Origin: Boswellia sacra
Taxonomy: Eukaryota; Streptophyta; Magnoliopsida; Sapindales; Burseraceae
Reading direction: 5' to 3'
Length of the DNA: 64,000 nucleotides
NCBI GenBank assembly: GCA_013180625.2
Contig: SNVD02006955.1
Location: 2,170,001-2,234,000 of the forward strand
Each line of letters begins with the position of its first letter. Position 1 is the first letter of the stretch. The notes beneath the pieces are model-generated. The model was not told the origin of the DNA and ran no database searches. It saw only the letters and a list, made by a program, of their open reading frames with translations. The position numbers and the translations under genes were made by a program. Of this stretch, positions 59,446 to 64,000 are shown one piece after another.

Positions 59446-62104
59446 ACTCTCACTCTCTTTCTCGTAGCTCAGTTTCTACTTGAGTCTGATCACTCCATGC
59501 TTTTGAAACCCTTAAATAGACAGTGTTTAGCTTGGCTGTTCTTTGCCATTATTTATTGTTTTAATAGTTGAGTTAGTCATACACGGTATTGGTATTTCAC
59601 CCAATAAACTAAGTGGTATTACGGCAATAAAGTAATCAATAACATAAAACATTAATATGAACCAAAAACTACGACTTGGCAGATAACTTGGTGCATTGCA
59701 TGCGTGCCCAGAAGGACTTGGTCAAGTGTATTTCAGTTTCAGACAAAAAAGTTTTAGCCTATGCAAAAGGTATATACTACACAAGAAAATGTATTTCGTA
59801 TGCAGCGAGGATAAGGCCATTGACTAAGTAATGGATCAACTTCTTAATATTATCGTATAAATCTCTTGAGCTTCATATGACACATGCTCATGTGACTCTA
59901 TTTCAGCAGATTGAATGGCCGAAGGAAAATTGAATTTGGTATGTTCCAATAACTAGACAATTTAGATGTCAAAGTCAACTTCAATGGCATCCATATTTTG
60001 TGCAAAGTTATTGTTGCAATTGCTTCAGTTTGTTTGCAACACTTGAAGTACTCCTTGAAGAAAATGGAAGGTTGATATTAGACACCAAATTAAGCGCATT
60101 TGTTAACTTTCATGAGATCAATAAAATATACTGATATCACAATCCACAAAGGCAGCCCTTGGACTTGATCATATTCTCTTCTGCATATATGGAGATGAAG
60201 TGTATATATACCTTAAAATTCCAACTTGAGTACTTTATTTTCCTCATTGCATCTCAAGTCTTAGTTCTCTCCTTAGTTAATTATTTGTATTGCTTGACTT
60301 TTAAGCTCGTGGTGATGAATTCTTCAACATTTTTACTTTTATAAGCAGAGTTGGTTGTCAACAACATCAATGACTTCAGATTTCAGGATCCAAAATGGAA
60401 CATTTTGCCATTGGCTATCAAATTAATTATAAAGAAGTGTGCTAATGGGTTTTTGATTCTCTTGGTTACAAGTGACAAGCTAAAAAACAAGGTTTATTAA
60501 AAGACTACCTAGCTTGTTATCCAGTTGGTATATGATCAAACACTTTGTTAGAATTTGACTTAACCTGATATCACTTTGTTGAAGAATTACAAGAATATCT
60601 ACGGCAATAACAAGGATTTAGCCTTATAGCTTTCTTTTGTATATCGACAAGATAATTACCCATCTTCGATATATGTTTCTAAGGAAAGACTAACAGAGAA
60701 AACTTCTACGAGTACTCGATCTATACTTACAGTTTACAATCCCTAACTGTAGCTTTCAAGATCACGATCCTACTCATAATTAATGACTCCAACCGTGCGA
60801 ATCATCCAAAGTTGACATCCTTACCGCCTTGCAAAATTAAACTGTACAAAAAAACAATCAAACCATGCAAATTGCTGGTGATTTTACATCTTCACTAAAG
60901 CAAAGCACAATTTTGAATCCATTCTGAGCCTCCACAACTGCACAGCACACCCCTTCACAAGATTATTTGAGAAGTTGCTAACAACCCCCTTATATTTAGT
61001 ACCTTCAACTACCGTACTGCTTCGTCCAATTTCGTGCGTAACAGTTGGTCAATCAAACACTTTGATCAACTCTTCAATTTTAACCAGCGTTTGTTAAACG
61101 GGCCAGGTGGAGAATATATATCTAAAAAGAGCAATGCTTAATCTACGAGTAATACTAGATTTATAATTTATCTACGATCAACCTTTCTTATAATTTGAGA
61201 TGATAAACTATCACTGAATGAGTAAAAGATAAAAGTAAACGAAAAATATTAAATTATATAATATGATAATTATTAATAATAATTTGTCAATTCAGATTAT
61301 AAAATAAATTGGTTATAAATAAATTGTAGATTTAATATTAGTCTAATCTATCACTAACCTTTCTTATAGTTTGAGTTAGCAAATTATCATCGATAAGTAA
61401 AAAAACAAAGGTAAGCAAAAGTAGTTAAATTTTATGGTAATTATTCATTATTCATTTACCAATATTTTGTTAACTTAAAAGTGTAGAAAAAATTGATTAT
61501 AAGTATATTGTAAGTATAATATTATTCGCCCAGAATACTTTGTCAATTGAATAATCTTTGTATTGTCATTAGTGGGCTCCTTTTATTAAAAATAATTCAA
61601 CGATACCATATCAACCATTTCTACAAGTATTCAAATACTTGGGCCAAATGCCTGAAAGCACTATTATTGTGGAGTAGTTGTTGAAAAGAGAGAGATTGAT
61701 AGATATCTAAGAAAAGAAAAAAAAAATCTCTATATATCTAGCAAATATATATTTACTTAGGTTATTTTCAGCGGGATTAGATTAAAATTAAGTCAAGGTG
61801 GCTTTACGAAGCCGTGCCAAGAGAAAAGTGATGAGAAGGATGCATCTGGATAAAATTTATCTTTTATAGTTGAACTTTATCTTGCGTAAAATTAATCTTT
61901 CATATGTATTAAAAGAACATGAAAAATAGAGTTATTGAAAAATTATAATTTTAAGTCATTAGCCACTCAAAATAACACTTTCCAATCAGTTTTCCTCAAA
62001 ATTACAATTTTTTTCCCAAATTTGCCTTCAATGAAAGTCAAGATGGCCATAGGGCTTTATTACAGGATTGGTGGAGAAGAGCAAAGGGTACACAAGTGAA
62101 GTAA
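59446..62104. other. AT-rich spacer between GST copies
   Basis: The left end is the GST promoter. The rest is AT-rich with short frames only. 61,130-61,520 contains two related stretches about a flowering-plant-type AT-rich repeat (TTTCTTATAATTTGAGAT and TTTCTTATAGTTTGAGTT), probably transposon debris. No gene is supported. Confidence 0.45.
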
Positions 62105-62340
62105 CTAGTTAGAAGGCCTTCGAAGACCATTTTGTTTAACAAACTGAAGAATAGCAACGAGCTTGTCTTGCGGAGGCAGCAACTCTTTCACCAGAGGTAG
62201 CTCGTTCAACTTTTGAACCCATGAAAACATGAATGGATACCTCTCTGGATCCATAATTTTTATACCAAACACTTCTTCATTGGCTCTGTAGGGACTGAAT
62301 GTTGCAACCATCAAAATGTCTAGAAGGCCCAAATTTTGCA
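62105..62340 (-). pseudogene. Tau GST exon 2 fragment, cut by a copia element
   Basis: From QNLGLLDIL to the stop the frame matches the C-terminal part of the intact neighbouring GST ([17 protein letters not shown], FSWVQKLNELP), and it ends GLRRPSN. Upstream of the Gln codon at 62338-62336 the sequence becomes retroelement sequence. The N-terminal exon and the 5' part of exon 2, if they survive, lie beyond the right end of the window. An open frame continues into the retroelement as far as an ATG at 62401, but it is chimeric. Confidence 0.88.
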
Positions 62341-62533
62341 CAAATGGTTTCGAAGTACTATAAAGGTAAAGAATTTGTGTAATTTGTCTTGTATTCTTCA
62401 TTGAAATGTTCTCAGCTATTTATACACAGTACAATGATATTGAATAGGAAATGTAATAACTATTATATATACATAATCTCTATAATTGATCAATTATATT
62501 AATGGAGAATTAAAGGGATAGTTGACCCTAAAC
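62341..62533 (-). repeat. Short LTR-like terminus of the decayed copia element
   Basis: On the minus strand it begins TGTTTAGGGTCAACTATCC and ends near the GST junction in ...TTTGTGCA, so it has TG...CA ends. A TATA-like box lies at about 62,412-62,427. The partner LTR is not in the window. Confidence 0.65.
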
Positions 62534-63142
62534 AAAATGGTAATCAAGTGCAATATGCTTCATGCGAGAGTGAAAAACTGGATTAGTAGCAAGATACGTT
62601 GCACCAAGATTATCACAGTAGATGGTGGGAGTGATAGTGGGCTTGATGTGGAGTTCTAGAAGAAAATGTTGAATCCAATTGATTTCAGCAGCAGTAGAAG
62701 CAACAGCTCGATATTCAGCCTCGGTAAACGAGTGAGCAATTGTTTGTTGTTTTTTGGAACTCCAACTTATACGATTTGGACCAAGAAAGGTAATATAGGC
62801 GGATGTGGAGCAACGATTTTTAGGATTACCAGCCCAGTCAGCATCAGAGAAGGCATGAAGTGTTAGTGGAGCAAACCGATGCAAAAGGAGGCCATGGGAT
62901 ATAGTTCCATTGAGATAACGAAGCACACGCTTCATAGCACGCGAGTGATTTTCGGTTGGTCGATGCATGAATTGAGAAAGTTTGTTAACTGCAAAACAAA
63001 TATCTGGTCGAGTAAGAGACAGATATTGCAGAGCACCAACGGTCTGACGAAATGGCTCAACATCAATAGGACTGCTATTATCATGTAATGAGAGAGGCTT
63101 GGTGGTAGACAGTGGAGTGGATACAGGTTTGCAGTCGAGCAT
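62528..63142 (-). pseudogene. copia RT C-terminus and RNase H of the decayed element
   Basis: The frame opens with MLDCKPVSTPLSTTKP, typical of the region after copia RT, then RPDICFAVNKLSQF and the RNase H motifs FSDADWAG, EAEYRAVA and YCDNLG. It ends at TAG just after YHFV, before the usual C-terminal end of RNase H, with LTR-like sequence directly following. An in-frame TGA separates it from the RT part. Confidence 0.88.
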
Positions 63143-63175
63143 GTTATTTTTTGAGAGAAGGTCCTGGATGTATTT

Positions 63176-63663
63176 TCATTGAGAGAGAAACAAACCAGAG
63201 GATGTTGAATGAGCTTCGATACCAAGGAAATAATGAAGATCACCAAGATCTTTAAGGAAAAAACGAGCAGCCAATCGTTGAATAAATGCATTGACGAGAG
63301 CGAGAGACGAGCCTATGATAATGATATCATTAACATAGACAAGAAGATAGAGAGTGAGACCATGTTGATTAATATGAATAATGAAGTGTTTGACTTGGAA
63401 TTTTTGAAGCCTTGAGCAATAAGAAAGGAACTCAATTCCATGTACCAAGCCCGTGGAGCTTGGCAGAGGCCATAGATCGCTTTGCGCAACTTACAAACAT
63501 GCGTGGGATAATCAGAGTGAATAAATCCTGGTGGTTGAGCCATGTAAACATCATCTTCAAGATGTCCTTGTAAAAAGGCATTATTGATATCTAATTGGCG
63601 AATGGGCAAACCAAAATGAAGCGCAATGGTGAGTATGATGCACACAGTAGCTGGTTTGACCAC
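63176..63663 (-). pseudogene. copia reverse transcriptase fragment with frameshift
   Basis: Two overlapping frames together cover the RT palm. The upstream frame (63663-63313) has [18 protein letters not shown] and [15 protein letters not shown]; the downstream frame (63448-63176) has [14 protein letters not shown] and LKDLGDLHYFLGIE. They meet near 63,375. YVND replaces the catalytic YVDD, so even a continuous frame would lack one metal-binding Asp. Confidence 0.85.
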
Positions 63664-64000
63664 TGGACTGAAGGTAGAATGGAAATCAACACCAGGTCGT
63701 TGATGAAAGCCTTTAGCAACTAATCGAGCCTTGAACCGATCAATAGTCCCATATGCTTTTCTCTTAATCCTATAAACCCATTTATAACCAATAATATTTT
63801 ATGTGTGATTATAAGGAACCAGTTCCCAAGTGTTATTGCTGGTTAGAGCATGAAATTCATCAGTCATGGCATGACGTTTTTGGGCTTGACAAAAAGTGGT
63901 TGGTTCATGGAACTCAACGGTATTTGTGGTGAGAAAGAGATGGTAGTCAGATAAGCGAGGATTTGGTTTGAAAATATTATGATGAGATCAGGTAACCATT

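Larger units (their letters stand above)
62341..64000 (-). mobile_element. Decayed Ty1/copia element inserted in the GST, runs off the window
   Basis: This copia pol is a different lineage from the 37-43 kb element. Starting from the window edge the minus strand reads RT blocks ([47 protein letters not shown]), an active site altered to YVND, then RNase H (SDADWAGNP, EAEYRAVA, YCDNLGATYLA). Lesions are a stop after VPYNHT at about 63,800, a frameshift near 63,375, a stop at about 63,176-63,178, and loss of the RNase H end, since the frame stops right after YHFV at 62528. About 190 bp of LTR-like sequence (62,341-62,533) follows, with a TATA-like TGTATAAATAG on the minus strand. Confidence 0.88.

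Noticed and set aside
62341..62401. The chimeric LTR-GST frame as a real protein start
   Set aside because: The ATG lies too close to the TATA-like box for the usual transcription start to include it, and the product would lack the glutathione-binding domain.

Overview
This is a eudicot plant nuclear window. It is AT-rich, its genes are split by many GT-AG introns, and it holds plant-only families (AHL, BSK, tau GST), Ty1/copia retrotransposons and a piece of plastid DNA in an intron. No bacterial operons, CRISPR arrays or new defence-like system are visible. The species cannot be fixed from the sequence alone. The order GPX8-like, AHL, KDM5-type demethylase (JMJ17-like), BSK matches, as I recall it, Arabidopsis At1g63460, At1g63470/80, At1g63490 and At1g63500, so the core looks like an old conserved gene block.

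Layout. 1-4.45 kb: a complete phospholipid-hydroperoxide glutathione peroxidase (+) faces a second GPX copy (-) that has matching exon lengths but an in-frame TAG. 6.0-9.64 kb: a two-AT-hook AHL gene (-), with plastid-derived trnS-UGA and trnL-UAG side by side in its first coding intron. 11.7-13.7 kb: a six-exon YqgF/RuvX-like gene (-), with a damaged partial copy at 15.9-17.6 kb. 18.6-35.25 kb: one 33-exon gene (-) for a 1,847-residue KDM5/JARID1-type demethylase with JmjN, ARID, PHD, JmjC, C5HC2, PLU-1 and two more PHD fingers; every exon joins in phase. 37.2-43.5 kb: a young Ty1/copia element (-) with LTRs, a 5-bp target duplication and three coding lesions. 47.0-52.8 kb: a BSK7/8-like pseudokinase with TPRs (+). 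54.0-55.2 kb: an intronless FCP1/CPL4-like CTD phosphatase (-). 56.4-57.8 kb: ribosomal protein L34 (+). 58.6-59.4 kb: a tau-class GST (-). 62.1-64.0 kb: a tau-GST 3' fragment cut by a decayed copia element that runs off the window.

The genes are independent housekeeping, signalling and chromatin units and do not form one pathway. Peroxidase and GSTs share thiol redox and detoxification chemistry. AHL, JMJ17-like and the CTD phosphatase act on chromatin or transcription. BSK acts at the plasma membrane in brassinosteroid signalling. The points most worth checking are the single-stop GPX copy, the two-part plastid insertion, the RuvX partial duplicate, the young copia element with unequal LTR repeat number, the repeats flanking the CTD phosphatase, and the GST cut by a transposon. 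Exon limits were read by eye from splice consensus, reading frame and family similarity, with no transcript evidence.
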